Shown here: positions 17,858-26,181 of the stretch, in pieces
Numbering within the stretch: position 1 is the stretch's first letter
Layout of the letters: each line of letters begins with the position of its first letter
Assembly (NCBI RefSeq): GCF_000961885.1
Contig: NZ_JZKH01000010.1
Span: 1 to 64,000, forward strand
Origin: Streptomyces rubellomurinus
GTDB taxonomy: Bacteria > Actinomycetota > Actinomycetes > Streptomycetales > Streptomycetaceae
Direction: 5' to 3'
DNA: 64,000 bases
The notes under the pieces: model-generated
Told to the model about the DNA's origin: nothing
The model's input: the letters and a program-made list of their open reading frames with translations, nothing else
Databases searched by the model: none
Program-made: the position numbers and the translations under genes

Positions 17858-19282
17858 ATGACCGCCGAGGACTTCCGCACCTCCGCCCACGCCGCCGCCG
17901 ACCTCGTCACCGACTACCTCGCCGAGCTCCCCGCCCGCCCGGTCTGGCAGCCGATGGACGAGGCCGCCCGCACCGCGCTGCTCGACGGCCCGCTGCCCGC
18001 CGAGGGCCGCCCCCTCGACGACCTGCTGGCCGCCATCGGCCGGGACGTCCTGCCGTACCCGATGGGCAACGGCCACCCGCGCTTCTTCGGCTGGGTCAAC
18101 TCCGCGCCCGCGCCCGCCGGGGTGCTGGCCACCCTCGTCGCCTCCGCGATGAACCCCAGCTCGGCCGGCGGCGACCACGCCGACGTCCACCTGGAGCGCG
18201 CCGTGGTCCGCTGGATCGCCGAGCTCGTCGGCTTCCCGCACCCCGCCGGCGGCGGACTGCTCACCTCCGGCACCTCGATGGCCACCATCGTCTGCCTCGC
18301 CGCCGCCCGCGACCGCGCCGCCCGCCGGGCCGGCGTGGACGTACGCGCGGACGGCCTGGCGGCACTGCCCCCGCTGGTCGGCTACGTCACCGGCGAGACC
18401 CACTCCTGCGTCCGCAAGGCCGCCGAACTGCTCGGCCTCGGCAGCCGGCACCTGCGCACCGTCGCCACCGGCCCGGACGGCCGGCTCGACCCGGACGAGC
18501 TGCGGGCGGCGATCGAGCGGGACCGCGCCGCCGGGCTGCTGCCCTTCCTCGCCGTCGCCTCCGCCGGCACCGTCGGCACCGGCGCCGTCGACCCCTTCGA
18601 GCCGATCGCCGACCTGTGCGCCGAGCAGGGCCTGTGGCTGCACGTCGACGGCGCGTACGGCGCCTTCGGCCGGCTCGACCCGGCGATCGCCCACCGCTAC
18701 GCGGGCCTGGAGCGCGCCGACTCGCTCGCCCTCGACCCGCACAAGTGGCTCGGCGTGCCGGTCGACTGCGGCTGCGCGCTGGTGCGCGACGCCGGGGAAC
18801 TGCGCGCCACCTTCAGCCTCGTCCCGTCCTACCTGCGCGACGAGACGGCCGGCTCGCTCGGCTGGTTCTCCGAGTACGGCACCGAGCAGACCCGCCCGTT
18901 CCGCGCGCTGAAGGTCTGGGCGACCATCGCCCACCGGGGCCGCGACGGCCTGCGGCAGGACATCGCCCGGTGCACCGCGCTGGCCCGAAAGCTCGGCGAA
19001 CTCGTCGCGTCGGACGAGGAGTTGGAGCTGCTGGCGGAGGTCCAGACGTCCATCGTGGCGTTCCGTCACCGGGCCCCGGGCCTGGACGGGCCGGCGCTCG
19101 ACGCGCTCAACCGCGAGCTGCCGGCCGCCGTCCAGCGGCGCGGCCGGGTCTTCGTCACCGGCGCCCGGCTCGGCGAGCGCGAGATGCTGCGCGCCTGCCT
19201 GCTCAACGCCGCCACCACCGAGGACGACCTGCGGCTGCTGCTCGCCGAGGTGAAGGCGGCCGCGCGCGAGCTGAGGTCGTAA
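17858..19282 (+). CDS. PLP-dependent group II amino acid decarboxylase (aromatic/DABA type)
   Basis: A 474-residue enzyme starting at ATG 17858, with GGAG 9 bp upstream. It is a fold-type I decarboxylase: 'NGHPRFFGW' in the substrate loop region, 'LLTSGTSMA' in the PLP phosphate region, 'HVDGAYGAFG' with the PLP-ring Asp, and the PLP lysine K296 in 'LDPHKWLGVP'. The length and motifs match aromatic L-amino acid decarboxylases and L-2,4-diaminobutyrate decarboxylases, and the two cannot be separated by eye. It acts in the cytosol and would release CO2 and an amine. It is flanked by unrelated genes, with no biosynthetic partner nearby. Confidence 0.9.
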   Translation: MTAEDFRTSAHAAADLVTDYLAELPARPVWQPMDEAARTALLDGPLPAEGRPLDDLLAAIGRDVLPYPMGNGHPRFFGWVNSAPAPAGVLATLVASAMNPSSAGGDHADVHLERAVVRWIAELVGFPHPAGGGLLTSGTSMATIVCLAAARDRAARRAGVDVRADGLAALPPLVGYVTGETHSCVRKAAELLGLGSRHLRTVATGPDGRLDPDELRAAIERDRAAGLLPFLAVASAGTVGTGAVDPFEPIADLCAEQGLWLHVDGAYGAFGRLDPAIAHRYAGLERADSLALDPHKWLGVPVDCGCALVRDAGELRATFSLVPSYLRDETAGSLGWFSEYGTEQTRPFRALKVWATIAHRGRDGLRQDIARCTALARKLGELVASDEELELLAEVQTSIVAFRHRAPGLDGPALDALNRELPAAVQRRGRVFVTGARLGEREMLRACLLNAATTEDDLRLLLAEVKAAARELRS

Positions 19283-19359
19283 CCTGCCCCGACAGGCCGT
19301 AACCGCGAGGTCACGGCCGGTTCGCGGTCGGGAAACACCGTTCGGGCAGGGTGGAGGGC

Positions 19360-19779
19360 ATGGAGCACTCGAAGCCTTCCTCGCGCCGAGCCCACCACTG
19401 GCGCCGCGACGCCGTCGAACTCGCCGCCGTCTTCCTCTCGGTGACCGCGGCCGACCTGGTGGCGAAGATCGTCGCCCGGGGCCCGGACGGCCCGGCGGTC
19501 CTCGCCGCCTCGGCGGTCGCCCTGGTGGCCGTCGCCCTGCTGCACACCTGGTGGTCGCCGCACGCCCCGCCGCCGACCACGCTCTGGCGGGTGCGCGCCG
19601 CGCCCCTCGCCCACACCCACGCGGCCCTGGCCGACCACGAGATCACCCTGCTGTCGCTGCACCCCGGCACCGGGGAGCTCTTCCTGCGCACCCCCCGCTC
19701 GCTCTCCCCCGGCGCCCTGGCCGGCCTCCTCACCGCCACCGGCCACACCCTGGCGGACTCCCCCACCCGGATCGCCTGA
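19360..19779 (+). CDS. Small membrane protein of unknown function
   Basis: About 139 residues from ATG 19360; an in-frame GTG at 19351 is also possible, and neither has ideal Shine-Dalgarno spacing. The N-terminus is basic ('SSRRAHHWRRD'). Two hydrophobic helices follow (about 18-38 and 45-63), then a soluble tail of roughly 75 residues containing 'WRVRAAPLAHTHAALADH' and 'LHPGTGELFLRTPRSL'. The tail has the feel of a small ferredoxin-like or ACT-like fold, but nothing specific is recognised. It converges with the next gene at a 12-bp gap. Confidence 0.6.
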   Translation: MEHSKPSSRRAHHWRRDAVELAAVFLSVTAADLVAKIVARGPDGPAVLAASAVALVAVALLHTWWSPHAPPPTTLWRVRAAPLAHTHAALADHEITLLSLHPGTGELFLRTPRSLSPGALAGLLTATGHTLADSPTRIA

Positions 19780-19791
19780 CGCGGTCCGGCG

Positions 19792-20469
19792 TCAGGCCTC
19801 GACCTCGACGGCGGTGCGGATCTCCAGCGCGCGCTCGGCCAGGTCCTGCGGCCGGACCGCACCCGTCAGGTCGTCGACGAAGCCGACCGTGGTCCCGTCC
19901 GCCCACACGCAGATCGCCGTCCTGGAACCGGTGTCGGTGGGGACCGTCGCGCACTGGAGCACGCCACCGAGCGAGCCGGTCGGGTAGTCCTGGCGGTCCG
20001 TCACGTTCCCGCCCGACACGCCGGGCGCGGTCGGGTGGCCGAAGTACTTGTCCAGCTCCATCCGGGCGTCCGGGAAGCTCCCGGTCAGTCCGACGAACAG
20101 GAGTGTGCTCCCGCCCGACCCGCCGGTCCCGTAGCCGACCACCTCCAGCTGCCGGTACGGGCTCAGCGCGGTCAGCCCCGGCCGGAAGTCGCTCCGGGCG
20201 GCGGTGACCCACTTGTCGTCCGGCATCCGCACCTGGTCGCCGATCCGGTCCGCCAGCGCGATCCGGTGCGCCGGCGGTGCGCCCGCCCCGGTGACGGCGG
20301 CCACGGTCAGGGCGGTGAACAGGCCCACGACCACCACGACCGCCGCGATCACCTTCCGCGACACCCGGCGGTACCAGGGCAGCGGCGCCACGGGCCGGGT
20401 GGTGTTCGCCCAGATCGCCTGCAGGCCGGTCGGCTGCTCGCCCGGGTCGGTGCGGTCGGTCTCGGTCAT
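19792..20469 (-). CDS. Membrane-anchored hypothetical protein
   Basis: A 225-residue protein from ATG 20469. The cytosolic N-terminus (1-45, 'LQAIWANTTRPVAPLPWYRR') leads to one transmembrane helix (about 50-72, 'VIAAVVVVVGLFTALTVAAV'), and the remaining 150 residues should be extracellular. The external part has a Gly/Ser patch ('GTGGSGGSTLLFVG') and ends in a DUF-like domain with 'GSRTAICVWADGTTVGFVDD'. This topology and the 'CVWAD' region are common in streptomycete proteins of unknown function. No catalytic motif is visible. Confidence 0.72.
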   Translation of the reverse strand: MTETDRTDPGEQPTGLQAIWANTTRPVAPLPWYRRVSRKVIAAVVVVVGLFTALTVAAVTGAGAPPAHRIALADRIGDQVRMPDDKWVTAARSDFRPGLTALSPYRQLEVVGYGTGGSGGSTLLFVGLTGSFPDARMELDKYFGHPTAPGVSGGNVTDRQDYPTGSLGGVLQCATVPTDTGSRTAICVWADGTTVGFVDDLTGAVRPQDLAERALEIRTAVEVEA

Positions 20470-20594
20470 GTCGTCAGTCCATCCAGCGGGCCGGCGGGAA
20501 AAGGGGCGAACGGGGCCGAACGCGTGCACGAACGGCGGCGCTCAGGGTACGTCAGTTCGCCGACGACCCGTCCACCCCTTTTCCGAGGCCCTGC

Positions 20595-20816
20595 TCAGCC
20601 GCCGTTCGACGGCTGCACGACGCACGCCGAGTTGGCGAGCATCGAGCCGAAGCCGCCGAGCAGCGTGCCGACCACCGTCCGGCAGGCGGCGGCCTCCTGG
20701 GCGTTCTTCGGCCCGTGGTTGTTGCTGTCGGCGGCGGCCGGCTGGGCGAGGGCGAGCGGCGCTGCCAGCAGCAGGGCGCAGCAGGCGGTGGTCAGCGCGG
20801 ACTTCAGAGCGGTCAT
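20595..20816 (-). CDS. Small secreted protein with one Cys pair
   Basis: A 73-residue precursor from ATG 20816. Residues 1-29 are a signal peptide ('MTALKSALTTACCALLLAAP'), leaving a mature peptide of about 44 residues with Cys near positions 45 and 65, probably a disulfide. The size resembles chaplins and small secreted streptomycete peptides, but there is no chaplin motif. Its AAGGGG ribosome-binding site lies inside the 3' arm of a 15-bp hairpin, so translation may be controlled. It lies 103 bp downstream of the indigoidine synthetase on the same strand. Confidence 0.68.
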   Translation of the reverse strand: MTALKSALTTACCALLLAAPLALAQPAAADSNNHGPKNAQEAAACRTVVGTLLGGFGSMLANSACVVQPSNGG

Positions 20817-20818
20817 CG

Positions 20819-20881
20819 GGGAGCCCCTTCGGAGAGTCGGATCGGCGGTGAGCCGAGCCATCCCTATCCGAAGGGGCTCCC
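20819..20881 (-). promoter_or_regulatory. Long-loop hairpin covering the ribosome-binding site of the small secreted gene
   Basis: A perfect 15-bp inverted repeat (20819-20833 with 20867-20881) separated by 33 nt. On the minus strand the arm nearest the start contains the Shine-Dalgarno AAGGGG and ends 2 nt before the ATG at 20816. It also lies 38 bp after the NRPS stop, so it may act as a terminator, an RBS-masking switch, or both. Confidence 0.55.
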
Positions 20882-20919
20882 TCGTGTGCGGACGCTGCGC
20901 CGTCCGAGGGCGTGTCGGG

Positions 20920-23900
20920 TCAGCGCCCGGCGGCCTCGCGTTCCACGGCGCCGATCGCGGCGGCGAGTTCGAGCACGCCGTGCTCCTTCAGCACCGCGTA
21001 GTGGTCGCCGGCGAGTTCGACCACGGTGGGCGGGGCGGCGCTGTAGCCGCTGCTGCCCTCGATGAAGGAGTAGTCGTCGCCGGCGGCCTTGAAGACGGTG
21101 ACCGGCGCGTCCAGCCGCCGCTCGGCGAGCTCGCGGAAGCTGTAGTCGAACTCGTAGGTCTCGCCGACGATCCGGGTGATCCGCCGGATCAGTTCCTCGT
21201 CCAGTTCCGGCAGCATCCGGTGGACGAACCGGACGAAGCCGTCCTCGTCCGCCGCCTCGGCCAGGCAGCGCTCCCGGTCGGGGCCGCTGATCGTGCCGGC
21301 GAACACCGAGAACAGGATGGACAGGTACGCCGGGTTGGCGTACGAGGACTCCCGGCCCCACCGCTCGCCCTCGCGGGCGCGGACCTTCGGGTTGCCCGGG
21401 CAGATCAGCAGCAGGTTCTCCACCCGCTGGCCGGCCTGCTCCAGCTGCCAGGCCGCTTCGAAGGCGACCCGGGCGCCGAAGGAGTAGCCCCACAGCGTGT
21501 ACGGGCCCTCGGGCTGCACCCGCCGCAGTTCGGCGATGTCGGCGGCGGCCATCTCGCGGATGGTGGCGTACGGGGTCTCGCCGGCGTTGATGCCGTGCGA
21601 CTGGACGCCGTAGAAGGCGCGGCCCGCGCCGGCCTCGCGGCCGAGCACCCGCAGGTTCATCGGGTAGCCGCCGAGCCCCGGCCAGCAGAACACCGGACTC
21701 CTGGTGTCGCCCGGCCCCCGCTGGTCCGGGTTGAGCGGGACGAGCCGGGAGACGGTGCCCGCGGCGCCGTTCAGGTCCCGCTCGACCCGGGCGGCCAGTT
21801 CGCCCAGCCGCGGGCACTCGAACAGCACCTGGAGCGGCAGCGTGGTGCCGAGCTCGCGGTTGATCCGGTTGACCAGGGCGACGGCGATCAGCGAGTTGCC
21901 GCCGACCGAGAAGAACTCGTCGGTGAGCGAGGCATCCTCGTAGTTCAGCGCCCGCCCCCAGAACCCGGCCAGCCGGCGCTCCACCTCGCTGCTCGGGGCG
22001 ACGTACTCGCCGCGCACGTCGGCGGTGCGCACCGTGTCGGAGGCGGCGAGCGTCCTGAGGTCGACCTTGCCGTTGGCGGTCAGCGGCAGCGCGTCGAGGA
22101 CCAGCACCCGGTTGGGCAGCATGTAGTCCGGCAGCAGGGTGGCCAGTTCGTCCTTGATGATCTCGGCCGGGCCCTTCATGTGGACGGCGTCCTCGCGCAT
22201 GTCCTCGCCGCGGATCTGGTCCTCGCTGACCTTCCCGCCGAGGAAGAAGTACGAGGGGCCGGCGGCCAGGCCGGCCGACTCCAGGATCGCGTCGACGCGG
22301 CGCGCGGCGGGCAGCGGGTGGCCGGTCTTGGAGCTGTAGCCGGAGGACATGAAGCCCAGGCCCAGGCCGTTGCGCTGGAGGCGGTGCGCCTGGGTGCCGA
22401 GCGCGATGTACTCCAGCCACTCCTCGCCCGCGCCGGCCCGGCCGACCGCGGTGACGCCGAAGGAGGCCCGGGCGTACACCGCCTGGTTGATCGCGATCAC
22501 GTGCCGGGCTTCGACGACCTCGTCCGCGAGGTGTGTCAACTCGCCGTCCGCGTACCGGTAGAAGCCGCCCGGCAGGCCGTCGATCCGGCCCTCGTGGGCC
22601 TGCAGGTACAGCTCGACGGGTATGCCGCGCCGCTCGCCGCCGCCGCGGCCGATCTCGAAGGCGCCCAGGTAGTGGTCCTCCTCGGCGACGTCCAGGCGCT
22701 CCCGGGCGGCCGGGTCGAGGCCGAGCGGCCGCACGGCCAGCCCGTACTCGGGCAGCACCTCCTCGAAGACGCCGAGCATGTGGCCGGTCTCGAACTCCAG
22801 CACCTCGCGGATGTTGTTCTTGTAGACCGGCTCGATGGCGGCGGTCTTCCCGGCGAAGTGCAGGGTCAGGTACGGCTGCGGGCGGGTCGGCGCGTCCGCG
22901 GTGCGGATCAGGGCGTGGTCGACCGGGTGGTAGTAGTACACGCCGGCCGCGAGCCCGTCCAGGCCGCCGGTCTCCAGGTACAGCTGGGTCGCGTACAGCG
23001 CGCCGGGCGAGGCGTAGGCGTACTTGGGCAGCAGCCGCTCGGTGCTGTGGAACTGGCCGAACCACCGCAGGATGCGGCCGAGTTCGGGCAGGCTCAGCAG
23101 GGCGAGGTCGCGGCCGAAGGCGCCGGCCGGGCGGGGGGCGAGCAGCGCGAGCAGGTCGTCCCGGGTGACCGGGCCGCCCTCGTAGAAGCGGTAGGTCTTG
23201 CGGGCGAAGACCGCGCGGCGCTGGTTCTCGGTCTCCCGGCGGCCGGGCAGGTCGATCCGCTCGCGCCCGGCGAGCCGGGCGGGGTCGCGCAGGCCCGGGT
23301 CGGAGAGCTGGGCGCGGACCTGCAGCCGGCTGGCCTTGGACTGGTGGTGGCCGCCGTGCACGCCCTGGTCCATCAGGGCGGCCTCGCGGGGGTTGAGCTC
23401 GACGCAGGCGACCAGGTTCTGGTGCCCGGTGCGCTCGTCGGCGGTGACGACGGCGGCGGAGCGGCGCACCCAGGTGTGCTCCTCGATCGCGCGGGCGATC
23501 TCGTCCAGTTCGACCCGGTGGCCGCGCAGCTTGACCTGGTTGTCGACCCGCCCGGCGAACTGGAGGGTGCCGTCCGGGTTCCACTGCGCGAGGTCGCCGG
23601 TGCTGTACAGCCGCTCGGCGGGCGCGAACGGGGAGGGCACGAAGCGCTGGGCGGTCAGCTCGGGCCGGTTGAGGTAGCCGCGGGCCAGCTGGACGCCGCC
23701 GATGAAGAGCTCGCCGACGCTGCCGAGGCCGACCGGCGCCAGCTTCTCGTCCAGGATGTAGCACTGGGTGTTGTCCACCGGGCGCCCGATCGGCACCGAG
23801 CCGCTGCCGTCGCCGAGGTCGGCCTGGTCGACGAGCTGCGCGGTGGCGTTGATGGTGCACTCGGTCGGGCCGTACAGGTTGACCAGCGCGGCGCCGGGCA

Positions 23901-24813
23901 GCGCGCGGCCCAGGTCGTGGGCGAGCCGCCGGGACAGCGCCTCGCCGCCGGCGAACACCCTGGTCAGGCCGGTGCACTCGGTGAAGCCCTCGGTGTCCAG
24001 CAGGGCCCGCAGCAGGGTCGGCACGCACTGCAGCGTGGTCACGCCGTGCCGCTGGACGGCGGCCACCAGGGCCTCCGGGTCCCGGTGCAGGCCGGGCGCG
24101 CCGGCCACCACGCGGGCGCCGACGGCCGGGGCCAGGATCTCCCACTGGGCGGCGTCGAAGCTCATCGGGGTCTTCTGCAGCACGGTCGCCTCGGGGTCGA
24201 GGTGGCCGGCGCCGAGCAGCCAGCGCAGCTGGGAGACCACCGAGCGGTGCTCGATCATGACGCCCTTCGGGCGGCCGGTGCTGCCCGAGGTGTAGATCAC
24301 GTAGGCCAGTTCCTCCGGCTGCGGGCCCTCGCCCTCGACCCGGGCCCGGCCGGCCCGCGCCTCCTCGACGGTGAGGACCGCGGTGCCGCGCGGGGCCAGC
24401 GCGGTCAGCCGCTCCCGCAGGTGCTCCTGGGTGAGGACGACGCGGGTGCCGCTGTCCTCCAGCATGAAGCGCAGCCGGTCCTCGGGGTACTCGGGCGCCA
24501 GCGGCAGGTAGCCGGCCCCGGCGTACAGGATGCCCCAGGCCCCGGCGACCAGGTCCGTCGACGGCTCGGCGAAGAGGCCGACGCAGCCGTCCGGCCCGGC
24601 GCCCAGTTCGCGCAGCCGCGCGGCGAGCCGGCGGGCCTCGTCGGACAGCTCCAGGTAGGACAGCTCGCGCCCGTCCCCGACCACGGCCGGGGAGGCGGAC
24701 CGGACGCGGACCTGACGGTCGAGCAGATCGGTGAGCGCGCTGCCGGCCGGTGCCCGGCGGGCGTGCGGGACGGCAGGGGTGTCGGTACGAGGGGTGGACG
24801 GGGTGAACAACAT
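20920..24813 (-). CDS. indC: Indigoidine synthetase (single-module NRPS, A-Ox-T-TE)
   Basis: A 1,297-residue NRPS, close to BpsA/IndC (about 1,280). It starts at ATG 24813 with AAAGG upstream; longer frames are rejected. The A domain has A3 'YTSGSTGRPKG' at 174-184 and A10 'LTANGKVDL' at 911-919. By eye alignment to GrsA the specificity residues read D-A-W-Q-F-G-L-I-N-K, consistent with glutamine. A McbC-like FMN oxidase domain (about 520-850, starting 'FARKTYRFYEGGPVTRDDLL') interrupts the A domain, as in all indigoidine synthetases. The carrier domain has S974 in 'GGNSL' and the thioesterase has S1111 in 'GYSFGA'. The known reaction cyclises and oxidises two L-Gln to the blue pigment. A phosphopantetheinyl transferase is required but none is nearby, and no indA/indB neighbours are seen. 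Confidence 0.93.
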   Translation of the reverse strand: MLFTPSTPRTDTPAVPHARRAPAGSALTDLLDRQVRVRSASPAVVGDGRELSYLELSDEARRLAARLRELGAGPDGCVGLFAEPSTDLVAGAWGILYAGAGYLPLAPEYPEDRLRFMLEDSGTRVVLTQEHLRERLTALAPRGTAVLTVEEARAGRARVEGEGPQPEELAYVIYTSGSTGRPKGVMIEHRSVVSQLRWLLGAGHLDPEATVLQKTPMSFDAAQWEILAPAVGARVVAGAPGLHRDPEALVAAVQRHGVTTLQCVPTLLRALLDTEGFTECTGLTRVFAGGEALSRRLAHDLGRALPGAALVNLYGPTECTINATAQLVDQADLGDGSGSVPIGRPVDNTQCYILDEKLAPVGLGSVGELFIGGVQLARGYLNRPELTAQRFVPSPFAPAERLYSTGDLAQWNPDGTLQFAGRVDNQVKLRGHRVELDEIARAIEEHTWVRRSAAVVTADERTGHQNLVACVELNPREAALMDQGVHGGHHQSKASRLQVRAQLSDPGLRDPARLAGRERIDLPGRRETENQRRAVFARKTYRFYEGGPVTRDDLLALLAPRPAGAFGRDLALLSLPELGRILRWFGQFHSTERLLPKYAYASPGALYATQLYLETGGLDGLAAGVYYYHPVDHALIRTADAPTRPQPYLTLHFAGKTAAIEPVYKNNIREVLEFETGHMLGVFEEVLPEYGLAVRPLGLDPAARERLDVAEEDHYLGAFEIGRGGGERRGIPVELYLQAHEGRIDGLPGGFYRYADGELTHLADEVVEARHVIAINQAVYARASFGVTAVGRAGAGEEWLEYIALGTQAHRLQRNGLGLGFMSSGYSSKTGHPLPAARRVDAILESAGLAAGPSYFFLGGKVSEDQIRGEDMREDAVHMKGPAEIIKDELATLLPDYMLPNRVLVLDALPLTANGKVDLRTLAASDTVRTADVRGEYVAPSSEVERRLAGFWGRALNYEDASLTDEFFSVGGNSLIAVALVNRINRELGTTLPLQVLFECPRLGELAARVERDLNGAAGTVSRLVPLNPDQRGPGDTRSPVFCWPGLGGYPMNLRVLGREAGAGRAFYGVQSHGINAGETPYATIREMAAADIAELRRVQPEGPYTLWGYSFGARVAFEAAWQLEQAGQRVENLLLICPGNPKVRAREGERWGRESSYANPAYLSILFSVFAGTISGPDRERCLAEAADEDGFVRFVHRMLPELDEELIRRITRIVGETYEFDYSFRELAERRLDAPVTVFKAAGDDYSFIEGSSGYSAAPPTVVELAGDHYAVLKEHGVLELAAAIGAVEREAAGR

Positions 24814-25112
24814 GGGAAAACCTTTGCTGGACGGAGAGTTGACAAGGCGCTCCGATTGGGGCACGCCGCGATCAGGCTCCACCGTCGCCCGCCCGTTGTC
24901 CCAGTCACAAGGGATGCAGGTCTGAACCTCTGGCCGGTTTGTCCCGAGCCTTGGCGCGTTCCCGATCATGCCGCCGGGCCCGCCCGGCCTCGGCGCGCTT
25001 CCGGTCGCGCCCCCACACGCCCCAGGAGTCCCAGGCGTCTCAGGGGCCCAGGCATTCGTGCGTTCACGATCACGTAACCGGGCGGAAGCGCGGTCTCGGT
25101 AGCGTCAGCGGC
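24814..25112. promoter_or_regulatory. Divergent promoter region between indC and the GNAT gene
   Basis: A 299-bp gene-free interval that must carry the indC promoter on one strand and the acetyltransferase promoter on the other. I see no clear operator repeat. The indC 5' region contains the slightly AT-richer TTTGCTGGACGGAGAGTTGA around 24,822. Confidence 0.4.
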
Positions 25113-25886
25113 ATGACGGCATCACGCACTCGCCTCGAACGGTTCTGGCACCGGCCCTTCCGCAGGTCCGACCGCAGGTGTGCGTCGCCCGAGGGCCGGG
25201 CCGCCCGGCTGCCCGCGCTCACCGGCGGCCCGTTCCGCCTCGCCCGCCCGCACCCGCCGGTCGACCGGCACCCGGCGCCGGCACCGGCGGCGCTGCCCCC
25301 GCTGCGGTCACTGCCGTCACCGGCGCCCCTGCCGTCCCTGCCGTCCCTGCCGTCGCCGCCGGGCCCGTCCCGGTTGTCCCTGGCGGATGGGACCGAGCTC
25401 CTGGTCCGCCCGGCCGGTCCCGGCGACCGGACGGCCGCGCTGGCGATGCACGAGCGCTGCTCCCCCGCCTCGCTGCGGCTGCGCTACCACGGCCCGGTCC
25501 GCGACGCCGGCCGCTACCTGGACCACCTGCTGGACGCCCGGCACGGCCGCAGCCTCGCCGTGACGGCCCCGGACGGGCGGATCGTCGCGCTCGGGCACCT
25601 GATGTGGGACGACGGCGAGGCCGAACTGGCCGTCCTGGTCGAGGACGCCTGGCAGCGGCACGGGCTGGGGACGCTGCTGCTGCGCCGGCTCGCCGCGACG
25701 GCCCTGGCCGCCGGGATCGGCACGGTCTACGCCGTCACGCACGCGGGCAACGCCGGGCTGATCGCCGCGATGCGCCGGCTCGCCGCGCCGCTGGACATCC
25801 GCGCGGACGGCGGCACCCTGGTGATCACCGCCACGCTGGCGGCGGAGGAGGAGCCGGCCGCCCCCGCCGGTCGGACCGGCCGCTGA
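25113..25886 (+). CDS. GNAT-family N-acetyltransferase with a disordered N-terminus
   Basis: A 257-residue protein from ATG 25113; no strong Shine-Dalgarno site is visible, so the start is uncertain. Residues 1-90 are Arg- and Pro-rich, with a short repeat ('LPSLPSLPSPP') encoded by CCGTCCCTG units. The GNAT domain (about 92-245) has the acetyl-CoA motif 'RHGLGT' in 'EDAWQRHGLGTLLLRRL'. The substrate is unknown. Similar GNAT domains occur in streptomycete protein-acetyltransferase-like proteins, but no regulatory domain is present. It is divergent from indC. The 295-bp gap to murT shows no gene. Confidence 0.8.
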   Translation: MTASRTRLERFWHRPFRRSDRRCASPEGRAARLPALTGGPFRLARPHPPVDRHPAPAPAALPPLRSLPSPAPLPSLPSLPSPPGPSRLSLADGTELLVRPAGPGDRTAALAMHERCSPASLRLRYHGPVRDAGRYLDHLLDARHGRSLAVTAPDGRIVALGHLMWDDGEAELAVLVEDAWQRHGLGTLLLRRLAATALAAGIGTVYAVTHAGNAGLIAAMRRLAAPLDIRADGGTLVITATLAAEEEPAAPAGRTGR

Positions 25887-26181
25887 TCGTACCGTCGTCC
25901 CGTCGCCGCCCGGCGCCCTCCCGCGGCGCCGGCGGGCGCGCCGACCCGGCGCGAGCGGGAACCCCGGGCGGCCCCACGGCGTCCTCGACCGTGACCGGCC
26001 CGTCCGTACACCGCCCTCCTCGACGGCCCGTCAGCAGCCCCGCCGACCGCGTCGCAGCAGGCGGCGTGGGGTCCGGATCGTGGAGCCGGGCGACGGAGTC
26101 GGTAGGCTGATCCCGTCCCCGCCGCCCGCCGGCCCGTTGTCCGGCCCCGGGCGGTGCCGCAGCAAGGAGGAACCACTGAGC

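Noticed and set aside
20035..25077. A 1,680-codon open frame on the plus strand, antisense to the indigoidine synthetase
   Set aside because: It overlaps three well-supported genes on the other strand, lacks a ribosome-binding site and any recognisable motif.
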